64,000 nucleotides of DNA from JBCCDY01 sp039030555 (GTDB taxonomy: Bacteria; Bacteroidota; Bacteroidia; Cytophagales; Cyclobacteriaceae): contig JBCCDY010000016.1 in assembly GCA_039030555.1 (NCBI GenBank), positions 33,653 to 97,652 of the forward strand. Direction: 5' to 3'. Made by a program: the position numbers and the translations under genes. The notes under the pieces are model-generated. The model was not told where the DNA came from and did not search any database. It saw only the letters and a list, made by a program, of their open reading frames with translations. Positions 1 to 9,225 of the stretch are shown here, in pieces. Each line of letters starts with the position of its first letter. Positions within the stretch are counted from its first letter, which is position 1.

Positions 1-96
1 TCCATCTATTCCTGAACGTAAACTGGATTGTCCCATTACGCTATGTAGTAAAAGAAAGAACAGAGGTATAAATTTGATATTGTCCAGAAGTCTCAC
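1..96 (-). CDS. Secreted protein, N-terminus only (cut by window edge)
   Basis: Reading leftward from a GTG at 96-94, 32 codons stay open to the window edge. The first 25 or so encode a clear Sec signal peptide: Arg and Lys in the n-region, a hydrophobic core IPLFFLLLHSV, and a likely cleavage before Gln in VMGQSS, the usual Bacteroidota pattern. Only about eight residues of the mature protein are present, so no function can be given. It is divergent from the ABC operon starting at 285, so both promoters probably lie in 97-284. The start codon is uncertain because no ATG is available upstream in frame. Confidence 0.55.
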   Translation of the reverse strand, partial: MRLLDNIKFIPLFFLLLHSVMGQSSLRSGIDG

Positions 97-284
97 AATT
101 GAATTTTTTAATTTTTTGTAAGAAAACACTAGAATTAACAACTAATTAACGAAAACAACCAGTAGAAGTCTAAAATACCCGAACGATTCAATATTTGACC
201 CTTTTAAGGAATATGATCAACGGCTGTAAGAATTCAATAGTTTGTTATACATATTAGTAAAATGAAAACTTGTAATTACTTTAT
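97..284. promoter_or_regulatory. Divergent intergenic region
   Basis: This AT-rich gap separates the leftward secreted protein from the rightward ABC transporter operon and must hold both start regions. I see no perfect Bacteroidota TAnnTTTG element and no strong inverted repeat, so no specific promoter is called. Confidence 0.35.
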
Positions 285-1175
285 ATGGAATTAGTTATAC
301 AAAACCTCTCAAAAACATATCCTAATGGTGTGAAAGCCCTTAAAGATGTTAGTTTAAATATACCAAAGGGTATGTTTGGATTACTTGGGCCTAATGGTGC
401 TGGAAAGTCATCTTTAATGAGAACCGTAGCCACACTTCAGGAACCTGATACTGGTTCTATTGCACTCGGAGATATTGATGTGCTTACCCAAAAAGAAGAG
501 GTTAGAAAGGTTTTGGGGTATCTTCCTCAAGAATTTGGAGTTTATCCAAAGGTCTCTGCGGAGGACCTTCTTGACCATTTGGCTGTTCTTAAAGGAATAA
601 CTAAGAATCGTGAAAGGAAAGAATTAGTTAAAGCCCTTCTCCAGAAAACAAACTTATACCAACACCGGAAAAAAAGTCTAGGAGGCTACTCTGGAGGTAT
701 GAAACAGCGTTTTGGAATTGCTCAAGCTTTAATATCAGATCCTAAATTGATTATCGTTGATGAACCAACAGCCGGATTAGATCCTGCAGAAAGAAACAGA
801 TTTTTAAACTTACTTAGTGAGATTGGAGAGAATACGGTTGTTATCCTTTCAACACATATTGTGGAAGACGTGCTGGAATTATGCACTAACTTTGCCATTA
901 TAAATCAAGGAGAAGTTTTAATGACTGGAAACCCAAAAGAGGCTATTAAAACGATTGAAGGTAAAATATGGAGCAGATCTATTCACAAAGATGAATTGGA
1001 ACGCTATAAATTGAATTATAATGTAATCTCCGAGCGATTAATTGCGGGTAATCCCGAGATACACGTCTTCAGTGAAACTAAACCGGATGAGATGTTTGAA
1101 GCCATTCAAGCCGATTTGGAAGACGTTTACTTTGCAAAGATTAAAGAAAACTCATTAGCCACTGAAACCGCATAA
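285..1175 (+). CDS. ABC transporter ATP-binding protein
   Basis: This is the nucleotide-binding subunit of an ABC-2 type transporter and would power the membrane protein encoded 2 bp downstream. Walker A GPNGAGKSS is at residues 35-43, the signature YSGGMKQR near 135, Walker B LIIVDEP near 155-161 followed by the D-loop AGLDP, and the switch His in STHIVED. Beyond about residue 220 there is a family-specific tail of about 75 residues with no recognised motif. Length (296 aa) is normal for ATPases paired with large ABC-2 permeases. The ATG at 285 follows an A/T-rich leader. The tight spacing with the next gene implies co-transcription and a shared complex; the substrate is unknown. Confidence 0.93.
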   Translation: MELVIQNLSKTYPNGVKALKDVSLNIPKGMFGLLGPNGAGKSSLMRTVATLQEPDTGSIALGDIDVLTQKEEVRKVLGYLPQEFGVYPKVSAEDLLDHLAVLKGITKNRERKELVKALLQKTNLYQHRKKSLGGYSGGMKQRFGIAQALISDPKLIIVDEPTAGLDPAERNRFLNLLSEIGENTVVILSTHIVEDVLELCTNFAIINQGEVLMTGNPKEAIKTIEGKIWSRSIHKDELERYKLNYNVISERLIAGNPEIHVFSETKPDEMFEAIQADLEDVYFAKIKENSLATETA

Positions 1176-1177
1176 TT

Positions 1178-4100
1178 ATGTTTGAGTTTATAAAGTTTGA
1201 ATTGAAATACAGGGCAACACGCCCAGCCACTTACATATATTTTGGCTTACTATTTTTAATGGCCTTCCTTCTGGTTGTTACCGATGCACAAATTGCTGTT
1301 GGTGCGACGGGAAAGATAAAAGATAATGCTCCAAGCATTATCACGGGAGCTATGCAGGTGATCATGTTCTTCGGAATATTCATAGCTTCTGCTGTTATGG
1401 GAGTATCTGTACTTCGTGATTATGAACATAAAATGAGTTCGATCATTTTTTCTACTCCCATCAAAAAGCTCGAATATCTGGCTGGAAAATTTATTGGCTC
1501 ATTTATCATTCTTATACTAATAAGTAGTGGGCTCATGCTTGGACTTATGCTTGGGCAAGGTGTTCCCTGGCCATGGTTGGGTGATAGTAAAGATCTGCTT
1601 CCCTTTAACTTCATGGCATATCTATCGCCCTTTTTGATTTTCATCATACCTAATTTATTTGCTTTTGGATCCATATTTTTTGCAGGTGGAACATTGGCGA
1701 AGAACATGGTCACCGTTTATGCTCAGGGGATAGTCCTTTTTATGGGTTATTTGGTTGCAAGTAGTTTTTTGGGCGATTTAGATAATCAGTATTTAGCGGC
1801 ACTTTTTGATCCTTTTGGATTAGGCGCGCAAGCCTATACTACTCAATATTGGACTATATCAGAACAAAATAGTAAGCTACTTTCCTTAAGTGGGGTTATT
1901 TTACAGAATAGACTGATTTGGTTCGGTGTTGGTGTTTTTGCATTAGTCATCACCGCTTGGAAATTTTCTTTCAACCTTGCCGGTAAAGCATCGAAGAAAC
2001 AAAAGAAATCAAAAAAATCTACTCAAGAAGTTACTGTGCCTGATCAAATTAAGATACCATTGGCACAACAATTATTTGGATTTTCAGCAGAGTGGACTCA
2101 ATTAAAAGAACTCAGTATTTTTTATTTTAAATGGGTTATCAAGCAAGGCCCTTTTATTTTTATTTCGTTGGCAGGTATCATATTCGTATTAGTTATAGCT
2201 TTTGTTGGAGGTACACAAGGTTACGATATTGAATTGTATGCTACATCCAGTAGAGTTTTAGATCTAATTGGAATATTCAACCTGTTTTTCATAATTCTGG
2301 CTGTTTTCTATACCGCAGAAATTATTTGGAAAGAGCGCGATGTTAAAATGAATCTCATTTATGATGCACTACCATATCCCAACTATGTCAGTTTACTGAG
2401 TAAATTTTTTGGGATGGTACTCATGAGTATCCTACTTCTTATTGTACTCATGTTTACCGGTATTTTAATACAATTTATAAAAGGGTACCCTGAGATCGAT
2501 TCGCATGTTTATTTCAATACGCTTTTTGTAGACACGCTTTTCATGATGGTGCTATATGTCTTCTTAGGGATTTTTATTCAAACCGTTGTTAACCATAAAT
2601 TTCTCGGTATCGGCTTGATGATTGTTTTTTACATTTCTTTATTGGCTTTGGGGCAATTAGGAGTGGAGCACAATATGTTTTACTTCGCTCGGGCGAGTAT
2701 TGGCACCTACTCTGAAATGAATGACTTTGGTCATTACCTATCGCCATTCTCATGGTTTAATGCCTATTGGTTTGGCTTGGCGATCGTCTTTTTTGGATTA
2801 TCTATTTTATTCTCGGTTCGTGGAATGGAAGCTTCATTAAAGAATAGGCTGAAACTTGGAAAGTTAAGATTAAATAAACGAAGTGCAGCTCTAATCGCTG
2901 GTTCGCTTCTAATATTTATGGGGAGTGGCTCATTCATTTACTATAATACGAACGTTCTTAATGTTTACAGAAACTCCGATGAGCAGGAAGCACTTCAGGC
3001 GGACTATGAAAGAGAGCTAAAGCGGTATCAGGATATCATTCAGCCCAAAATAGTAGATACTTATGTTGAAGTCGATATAATGCCATTCCAGAGGGATTTT
3101 GTATCCAGTGGATACTATATACTAAAGAACAAATCGAAGGAAGTAATTAATCAGATCCATATTCAGAAATCCCCCGATTATCAGGCTTTAACCACTATGA
3201 GCTTTGAGCCTGAGGCAAATGTGAAAGAAGAATATGAAAAGTATGGATATACAATTTTTGATTTGAATAAACCATTGCAACCTGGAGAGTCTGTTAGGAT
3301 GAATTTTAAAGTTGAATTCACAACCACAGGGTTTAGAGAGGGAGATTCCAATAATGATGTAGTATTCAATGGAACGTTCTTTAATAACTCTCAGTATTTT
3401 CCTTCAATAGGTTATAGTTCAGGATTTGAACTGGGGGATGATGATACTCGTGAAGATAACGACCTTGAGCCAAAAGAAAGGCTACCGGAGCGGGATGACA
3501 GAAAGGGTATCCAAAGCAGCCTTTTTGGGGATGATGCTGACAAAATAAGTTTTGAAATTATAGTAAGTACAGACAGTAGTCAAATGGCTATTGCTCCGGG
3601 ATATCTTCAAAAGCAGTGGGATGATGGGGCAAGAAGTTACTACCACTATAAAATGGATACTCCGATGGTTAATTTCTACTCGGTTATGTCAGCTGACTAT
3701 GAGGTAATAAAAGATACCTGGAAGCCTCCTGTAGATACATTGCCAGAAGTTAGTCTTGAAATCTATTATAACAAAGGCCATGAGTATAATACCGACAGGA
3801 TGATGAAAGGAATGAAGGAGTCTCTTACTTATTATACTGAAAACTTCAGTCCATTTCAGTTCAGACAGTTGAGAATTATGGAGTTTCCAAGGTATAGGTC
3901 TTTTGCTCAGTCCTTTGCTAATACGGTTCCGTTTTCAGAGGCCATTGGGTTTATTCAGCAAATTAAAACGAACGACGTTGATTTACCATTTTATGTTACT
4001 GCACATGAAGTTGCACACCAATGGTGGGGTCATCAAGTAACAGAAGCTGGTGTAAAAGGAAATGCAATGCTATCGGAGACTATGTCTCAATACTCTGCTC

Positions 4101-4792
4101 TGATGGTTATGAAACAGCATTTTCCTCCTGAAATTATAAAAGAGTTTCTTCGTCACGAATTAAACAGCTATTTAATTGGCAGAACATTCGAACAGAAAAA
4201 AGAGCAACCCCTTGAATTTGTAGAAGGGCAGGGGTATATCCATTATCGAAAGGGTTCTCTTATCATGTATGCTTTGCAGGATTATATTGGGGAAGACAGT
4301 GTGAATATTGCCTTGAAAAGGTTTGTGAACGATTGGGGCTTTAAAGACGCCCCTTATCCTACTTCAAAGGACTTATTAGGGTATTTTAAAGAAGTTACAC
4401 CAGATTCGCTTCAGTACCTTTATAAAGATATGTTTGAAACAATAACCCTATTTGAAAATAAGACTGAAGAAGCAGAATTTACTGAACTTCCCGATGGAAA
4501 ATATAAAGTGGATTTGACAGTCAGCTCTATCAAATACAGGGCAGATAGCCTAGGAACGGAAGATTCTATTCCTCTTGATGACTGGATTGATATAGGTGTA
4601 TTTGCCAAAGATGAAGACGGAAAAGATAAGCTGATTTATCTGGAGAAAAAGAAGATTGATAAGGAAGAGAATGAATTTGAAATCATCGTCAGCGAAAAAC
4701 CAGAGAAGGCTGGAATTGATCCAATCAATAAATTAATTGACCGAAATCCTAGTGATAATGTGAAGGATGTTGAAGAGGCAGTGAGTTCTTAG
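1178..4792 (+). CDS. ABC-2 permease fused to M1-family metallopeptidase
   Basis: A 1204-residue fusion. Residues 1-265 form one multi-pass ABC-2 permease unit, a Lys-rich cytoplasmic linker follows around 270-290, a second membrane unit spans about 310-590, and the remainder is an extracytoplasmic M1 peptidase. The zinc motif HEVAHQWWGH starts at His943; Glu967 in MLSE is the probable third ligand, giving HEXXH-X19-E, one residue longer than the classical X18 spacing. The usual GXMEN exopeptidase motif is absent and the equivalent region reads RIMEFPRYRSF, so substrate choice probably differs from true aminopeptidases. The partner ATPase lies 2 bp upstream. I infer that export and proteolysis are physically coupled; the substrate is unknown. 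Confidence 0.9.
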   Translation: MFEFIKFELKYRATRPATYIYFGLLFLMAFLLVVTDAQIAVGATGKIKDNAPSIITGAMQVIMFFGIFIASAVMGVSVLRDYEHKMSSIIFSTPIKKLEYLAGKFIGSFIILILISSGLMLGLMLGQGVPWPWLGDSKDLLPFNFMAYLSPFLIFIIPNLFAFGSIFFAGGTLAKNMVTVYAQGIVLFMGYLVASSFLGDLDNQYLAALFDPFGLGAQAYTTQYWTISEQNSKLLSLSGVILQNRLIWFGVGVFALVITAWKFSFNLAGKASKKQKKSKKSTQEVTVPDQIKIPLAQQLFGFSAEWTQLKELSIFYFKWVIKQGPFIFISLAGIIFVLVIAFVGGTQGYDIELYATSSRVLDLIGIFNLFFIILAVFYTAEIIWKERDVKMNLIYDALPYPNYVSLLSKFFGMVLMSILLLIVLMFTGILIQFIKGYPEIDSHVYFNTLFVDTLFMMVLYVFLGIFIQTVVNHKFLGIGLMIVFYISLLALGQLGVEHNMFYFARASIGTYSEMNDFGHYLSPFSWFNAYWFGLAIVFFGLSILFSVRGMEASLKNRLKLGKLRLNKRSAALIAGSLLIFMGSGSFIYYNTNVLNVYRNSDEQEALQADYERELKRYQDIIQPKIVDTYVEVDIMPFQRDFVSSGYYILKNKSKEVINQIHIQKSPDYQALTTMSFEPEANVKEEYEKYGYTIFDLNKPLQPGESVRMNFKVEFTTTGFREGDSNNDVVFNGTFFNNSQYFPSIGYSSGFELGDDDTREDNDLEPKERLPERDDRKGIQSSLFGDDADKISFEIIVSTDSSQMAIAPGYLQKQWDDGARSYYHYKMDTPMVNFYSVMSADYEVIKDTWKPPVDTLPEVSLEIYYNKGHEYNTDRMMKGMKESLTYYTENFSPFQFRQLRIMEFPRYRSFAQSFANTVPFSEAIGFIQQIKTNDVDLPFYVTAHEVAHQWWGHQVTEAGVKGNAMLSETMSQYSALMVMKQHFPPEIIKEFLRHELNSYLIGRTFEQKKEQPLEFVEGQGYIHYRKGSLIMYALQDYIGEDSVNIALKRFVNDWGFKDAPYPTSKDLLGYFKEVTPDSLQYLYKDMFETITLFENKTEEAEFTELPDGKYKVDLTVSSIKYRADSLGTEDSIPLDDWIDIGVFAKDEDGKDKLIYLEKKKIDKEENEFEIIVSEKPEKAGIDPINKLIDRNPSDNVKDVEEAVSS

Positions 4793-4818
4793 AAATATTG
4801 AAATTTTATTAAGTGAAT

Positions 4819-4854
4819 CCCATCTTACTTTTGCAAGATGGGCTTTTTGTTTTT
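4819..4854 (+). terminator. Rho-independent terminator
   Basis: CCCATCTT (4819-4826) pairs perfectly with AAGATGGG (4835-4842) across an 8-nt loop and is followed by CTTTTTGTTTTT. It sits 26 bp after the ABC/M1 stop codon and ends that operon before the protease gene at 4935. Confidence 0.85.
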
Positions 4855-4934
4855 ACGCTCATGCCTGCTTTCAATTGGATTCTTGTGAATAGTTCATAAA
4901 TTCAGATTATACCATTCAAACTCTAAACATCACC

Positions 4935-7900
4935 ATGAAAAATATTTGGAAGCTACTCCTTCTTTTACTGATTGTTCAGCAGTCTTTTGCCCAGGGTACT
5001 CGAATACTAAGACAGCCCACGGTTTCATCAAGTCATATTGTATTCGTATATGCAAATGATCTTTGGAAAGTAAAAAGGGACGGAGGAAATGCGGTAAGAC
5101 TTACCTCCGATGATGGATATGAATCATTACCCCATTTTTCTAATGATGAGAAGTGGATTGCATTTACGGCTCAGTACGATGGAAACACAGATGTCTATGT
5201 GATTCCGGCAGAAGGAGGGGTTCCAAAAAGGTTAACCTACCATCCTAATGGAGACTTTGTTCAGGGCTGGACCCCGGATAACGAGATCGTATTTCGATCA
5301 AATAGAGAAGCCAAGCCTACACTATTAAACAAGTTTTATAAAATTTCAGTTGACGGAGGGTTTCCGGAAGCGCTCTCAATACCCAGAGCTTCTTTTGGAG
5401 AACTTTCAAAGGATGGAAGCCATATTGCCTACGTGCCCATTACCTTTTGGGATCCGGAATGGAGAAATTACAGAGGTGGTCAGGCGATGCCAATATGGAT
5501 TGTTGATATGAAAACCAAAGAACTGGTTCGAACCCCACAGCCAACCAAAGAAAGACATTTGGATCCTGTATGGTTCAATGATAAAGTTTTTTATCTGTCG
5601 GAAAGAGATTATGCCAGCAACATCTGGTCGTTCAACCCTGAAACTAAAGAAGAAAAACAGCATACGTTTCATAAACAGTTTGATATCAAAAGTTTGGATG
5701 CCTGTTCGGATGTAATAGTCTACGAGCAAGGCGGATATTTACATCTATTGAATCCGAAAACAGATGAAGTAAAACAGCTTGAGATCAATGTTGCAGGAGA
5801 CGCCAACTTTGCGAGATCAAGGTGGGAAGACATTAAGGCAGATCGATTTACAAACCCAGATTTATCGCCTGATGGAAGCAGGAGCATTTTTGAACATAGA
5901 GGCGATATTTTTACCATTCCCAAAGAAGAGGGCAGCTGGAGAAATCTAACTCAAAGCTCCGGGGTTGCTGACCGATATCCGGTCTGGTCGCCCAAAGGAG
6001 ATAAAGTAGCCTGGTTTTCTGACAAATCCGGAGAGTATCAGCTTATGATATCAGATCAATTTGGTGGGAATATCAGTAGTTATGCTCTTCCTGATCCTAC
6101 CTTTTATTTCAAACCTCGGTGGTCACCAGACGGAAAGAAAATAGCTTATACCGATACTCACTATAATATTTGGGTGATTGATTTGGATAGTAAAAAAGTA
6201 AGTAAGGTAGATACTGATCGATATGCTCACCCGAACCGTTCCATGAACCCGGTCTGGTCACCGGATAGCAAATGGTTAACCTATGCAAAGCAACTGGATA
6301 GCCATTTCAAGGCAATATTTCTTTACAATATTTCGAGCAGTAAAAAGACCCAAATAACCGATGGAATGGCCGATGCCATAACTCCAATATGGGATGAAGG
6401 TGGAGCATATCTATACTTTTTGGCGAGCACCAATTATGGACTGAATTCAGGTTGGCTGGATATGAGCTCTTATGATCCAGTCATTACAAGAAGTCTTTAT
6501 GCTGTGGTTTTATCAGAAAACGGAAAGTCTCCAACATTAGCCAAAAGTGATGAGTGGAAAAAGGAGGAAAAAGACGACGATAAAAAAGATAAGGAGTCAA
6601 CTGGATCAAGTGATCTGTCTATTGACCTTAATGGCATTTCTAACCGGATCGTAGCTTTGAAACTTCCCGCAAAACAGTACACAGCACTTTTTAACGGACC
6701 GAAGCATACGGTTTTTGTTTCTGAAGCTATTCCTTATGAGAATAATAAAACAAAGATCCACAAGTATGATGTCAGCAAACAAAAGGCAGATGAGTTTCAG
6801 GAGGCTGTGGATTTCATGACTACCTCTTCAAACGGAAAATACGCTCTTTACAGAACTGGTGGTTCATGGAATATCGTTGGAACTGATGGTAAAGCAGAAG
6901 CCAAGACACTTCAGATGAATGCTAAGATCAATATCATTCCTCAGGAAGAATACGCTCAGATATTCAGGGAGGGGTGGAGGTATATGAGAGACTTTCTTTA
7001 TGTAGATAATGTTCATGGAGCTCCGTGGGATAAGATCTATGAATGGTACTCACCTTGGTTAAAGCATGTGAAGCACAGAACTGACCTTAATTACCTGGTA
7101 GATATTTTAAGCGGAGAAGTTTCAATCGGCCACTCTTATGTGGCTGGTGGAGATCTACCTGACCTGGATAGAGTTCCGGTAGGCTTACTTGGTTGCGATT
7201 ACAAACTCGATAAAAGCGGATACTATAAAATCGATAAAATATATTCAGGAGAAAGCTGGAATCCAGATGCTTACGCGCCATTGGCCATTCCCGGACTCGA
7301 TGTGAATGAAGGAGATTATCTGATAGCTGTGAATGGAAAACCAGTGAGATCATCGAATAATCTTTATAAGCATTTTGAACAAACCGCGGACAGAGCGATC
7401 AGGGTTTCAGTAAATTCCAAACCATCGGTTGAGGGAGCCAGAGAACTCACGGTTAAACCGGTTTCCAACGAATTTCTCCTTCGAAGAATGGATTGGGTAG
7501 AATCGAATAGGAAAAAAGTAGATGACGCTTCAGGAGGTAAGTTGGCTTATGTTTATCTACCGAATACTGGTGGTGGCGGATTTAGCTATTTCAATAGGTA
7601 TTACTTTTCTCAGCAGGATAAAAAAGGAGTTGTCATTGATGAAAGAAACAATGGGGGAGGTTCGGCTGCAGATTATATGATCGACATCATGGCGCGGGAG
7701 GTTGTCGGGTATTTTAACAGTAAAGCTGGAGATAAAAGACCTTGGACAACACCTATGGCTGGAATTTGGGGGCCAAAAGTCATGCTGATCAACGAAAGAT
7801 CTGGCTCCGGAGGGGATCTGTTGCCTTATATGTTCAAATTGAAGAACCTCGGACCGTTAATCGGGACACGAACATGGGGAGGATTGGTTGGAACATGGGA

Positions 7901-8171
7901 TACGCCACGATTTATCGATAATGGTAGAATGGTTGCACCAAGAGGTGGTTTCTATGATAATAATGGAAATTGGGCGGTTGAAGGAGATGGTATAGCTCCT
8001 GATATTGAAGTATTACAGCAGCCAAAGCTTGTACTAGACGGGAAGGACCCCCAATTGGAAAGAGGAATAAATGAAGCCATGAAAATGTTGGACAAGGAAG
8101 AGTTTCAGCTAAAACCTGAGCCAGAGCCTCCGGTTAAATGGAGAAGACCGGAGGGTTATGAGGTTAAATAG
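4935..8171 (+). CDS. Tricorn-like S41 serine protease
   Basis: A 1078-residue exported protease. A signal peptide (LLLLLLIVQQSFAQ) is followed by two beta-propeller regions with many TolB/PD40-type blades (WSPDGKKIAY, WSPDSKWLTY) over roughly residues 30-530. A Lys/Asp-rich linker lies near 535-555. A tricorn core-1 region, a PDZ domain (about 770-842) and the S41 catalytic domain follow. Visible catalytic candidates are His733 in IGHSYVAGGD and Ser958 in the nucleophile loop RSGSGGD; VVIDERNNGGG is the usual S41 strand. Family knowledge says propellers gate peptide entry into the protease chamber. It likely degrades peptides in the periplasm. It is flanked by terminators or gaps and is probably monocistronic or read through into the TraB-like gene 45 bp later. 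Confidence 0.92.
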   Translation: MKNIWKLLLLLLIVQQSFAQGTRILRQPTVSSSHIVFVYANDLWKVKRDGGNAVRLTSDDGYESLPHFSNDEKWIAFTAQYDGNTDVYVIPAEGGVPKRLTYHPNGDFVQGWTPDNEIVFRSNREAKPTLLNKFYKISVDGGFPEALSIPRASFGELSKDGSHIAYVPITFWDPEWRNYRGGQAMPIWIVDMKTKELVRTPQPTKERHLDPVWFNDKVFYLSERDYASNIWSFNPETKEEKQHTFHKQFDIKSLDACSDVIVYEQGGYLHLLNPKTDEVKQLEINVAGDANFARSRWEDIKADRFTNPDLSPDGSRSIFEHRGDIFTIPKEEGSWRNLTQSSGVADRYPVWSPKGDKVAWFSDKSGEYQLMISDQFGGNISSYALPDPTFYFKPRWSPDGKKIAYTDTHYNIWVIDLDSKKVSKVDTDRYAHPNRSMNPVWSPDSKWLTYAKQLDSHFKAIFLYNISSSKKTQITDGMADAITPIWDEGGAYLYFLASTNYGLNSGWLDMSSYDPVITRSLYAVVLSENGKSPTLAKSDEWKKEEKDDDKKDKESTGSSDLSIDLNGISNRIVALKLPAKQYTALFNGPKHTVFVSEAIPYENNKTKIHKYDVSKQKADEFQEAVDFMTTSSNGKYALYRTGGSWNIVGTDGKAEAKTLQMNAKINIIPQEEYAQIFREGWRYMRDFLYVDNVHGAPWDKIYEWYSPWLKHVKHRTDLNYLVDILSGEVSIGHSYVAGGDLPDLDRVPVGLLGCDYKLDKSGYYKIDKIYSGESWNPDAYAPLAIPGLDVNEGDYLIAVNGKPVRSSNNLYKHFEQTADRAIRVSVNSKPSVEGARELTVKPVSNEFLLRRMDWVESNRKKVDDASGGKLAYVYLPNTGGGGFSYFNRYYFSQQDKKGVVIDERNNGGGSAADYMIDIMAREVVGYFNSKAGDKRPWTTPMAGIWGPKVMLINERSGSGGDLLPYMFKLKNLGPLIGTRTWGGLVGTWDTPRFIDNGRMVAPRGGFYDNNGNWAVEGDGIAPDIEVLQQPKLVLDGKDPQLERGINEAMKMLDKEEFQLKPEPEPPVKWRRPEGYEVK

Positions 8172-8263
8172 TTTTCGATTGCTGTAATAAAGAAGTTTCG
8201 ATAGCTACTAATTAAATGTCTTTGATCAAAGGGTTAAAAAAGTATAACTCAAAAGCATTTAAA

Positions 8264-9166
8264 ATGAAATCTATTAATCTCAAAAAAGTATTACAGAAGT
8301 CAGCTTTGTTCGCTCTGGCATTTCTTACAGGGATGTTGATCGCAAGGGTGACTAGGGCTCAGGATAATTCATTATTATGGAAAGTGTCGGGAAATGGGCT
8401 TGAAAAACCATCTTATGTTTATGGCACTATTCACATCATTTGCCCGGATGATTTTCTTCTTACGGAAGAGACTAAAGAGGCTGTAGCTGAATCTGAGCAG
8501 ATCATTATGGAACTCGATTTTGATGATCCTGAAATGACGGCCAAGTTTCAGCAATTATCAGTCAGCACGGATGGGTTAAATCTGAAGGATCATTTGGACG
8601 AGGCCGAACATGAAATGTTTAATACTTTTTTTAAAAGTAGATACGGCATTACAATGGATCAGCTTGGAGTAATGAAACCTATTGCTTTACTATCGATGGT
8701 TCTTCCAGCTGGAATGGACTGTGCTCAGCCAGCTTCGTATGAACTTTCTTTCCTCCAAATGAAAGGTGAGAAAGAAATTCTTGGATTGGAAACTGTAGAA
8801 TACCAGATTGGTGTATTCGACGAAATTAAACTTGAGGAGCAGGTTGGTTGGCTGAAAGAGTATATTGGTGACCTGGAAATTCTAAAAAGTGAATTTGATG
8901 AAATGACCGATGTTTATTTAAAACAGGACGTAGAAGAGTTACATGATCTTGTTCTTTCCAGTCCTCAATTTTCCGATTATGCAGATGCTCTTTTATACAA
9001 AAGAAACGCTAATTGGATTCCTAAACTTGAGGAAATGATGAAGGAAAAATCATCTTTTATAGCCGTAGGAGCTGGACATTTAGGGTCAGACAAAGGTGTT
9101 TTAGCTTTATTGAAAGCTGAGGGGTATGATGTATCTCCACTTCAATCAACTTCCTTAGAAAAGTAA
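8264..9166 (+). CDS. TraB/GumN family protein
   Basis: A 300-residue TraB/GumN-family protein, a fold related to Tiki metalloproteases. The diagnostic N-terminal motif SYVYGTIHIICPDDF and the C-terminal GAGHLGSDKGVLALLKAEGY are both present. The ATG at 8264 is preferred over an in-frame ATG at 8216 because it places Lys residues directly before the hydrophobic signal segment ALFALAFLTGMLIA, which ends at RAQ; the longer form would add 16 residues of unusual n-region. The mature protein is probably periplasmic. The histidine of GTIH and the GxGH element are the conserved putative metal-site residues of the family. No substrate is known. It follows the tricorn-like protease on the same strand and ends at a shared terminator. 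Confidence 0.85.
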   Translation: MKSINLKKVLQKSALFALAFLTGMLIARVTRAQDNSLLWKVSGNGLEKPSYVYGTIHIICPDDFLLTEETKEAVAESEQIIMELDFDDPEMTAKFQQLSVSTDGLNLKDHLDEAEHEMFNTFFKSRYGITMDQLGVMKPIALLSMVLPAGMDCAQPASYELSFLQMKGEKEILGLETVEYQIGVFDEIKLEEQVGWLKEYIGDLEILKSEFDEMTDVYLKQDVEELHDLVLSSPQFSDYADALLYKRNANWIPKLEEMMKEKSSFIAVGAGHLGSDKGVLALLKAEGYDVSPLQSTSLEK

Positions 9167-9176
9167 AGTATTAATG

Positions 9177-9216
9177 TTTAAAAAGCCTTTTCAGTTTCTT
9201 TGAGAAGGCTTTTTTA
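9177..9216. terminator. Bidirectional terminator between convergent genes
   Basis: AAAAGCCTT and AAGGCTTTTTT form a strong stem near 9181-9216, with an additional TTTTC/GAGAA pairing inside. The loop is short and there are A/T runs on both sides. It lies between the TraB-like gene (+) and the T9SS cargo gene (-), so it can serve both. Confidence 0.85.
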
Positions 9217-9225
9217 TGGATTTGT

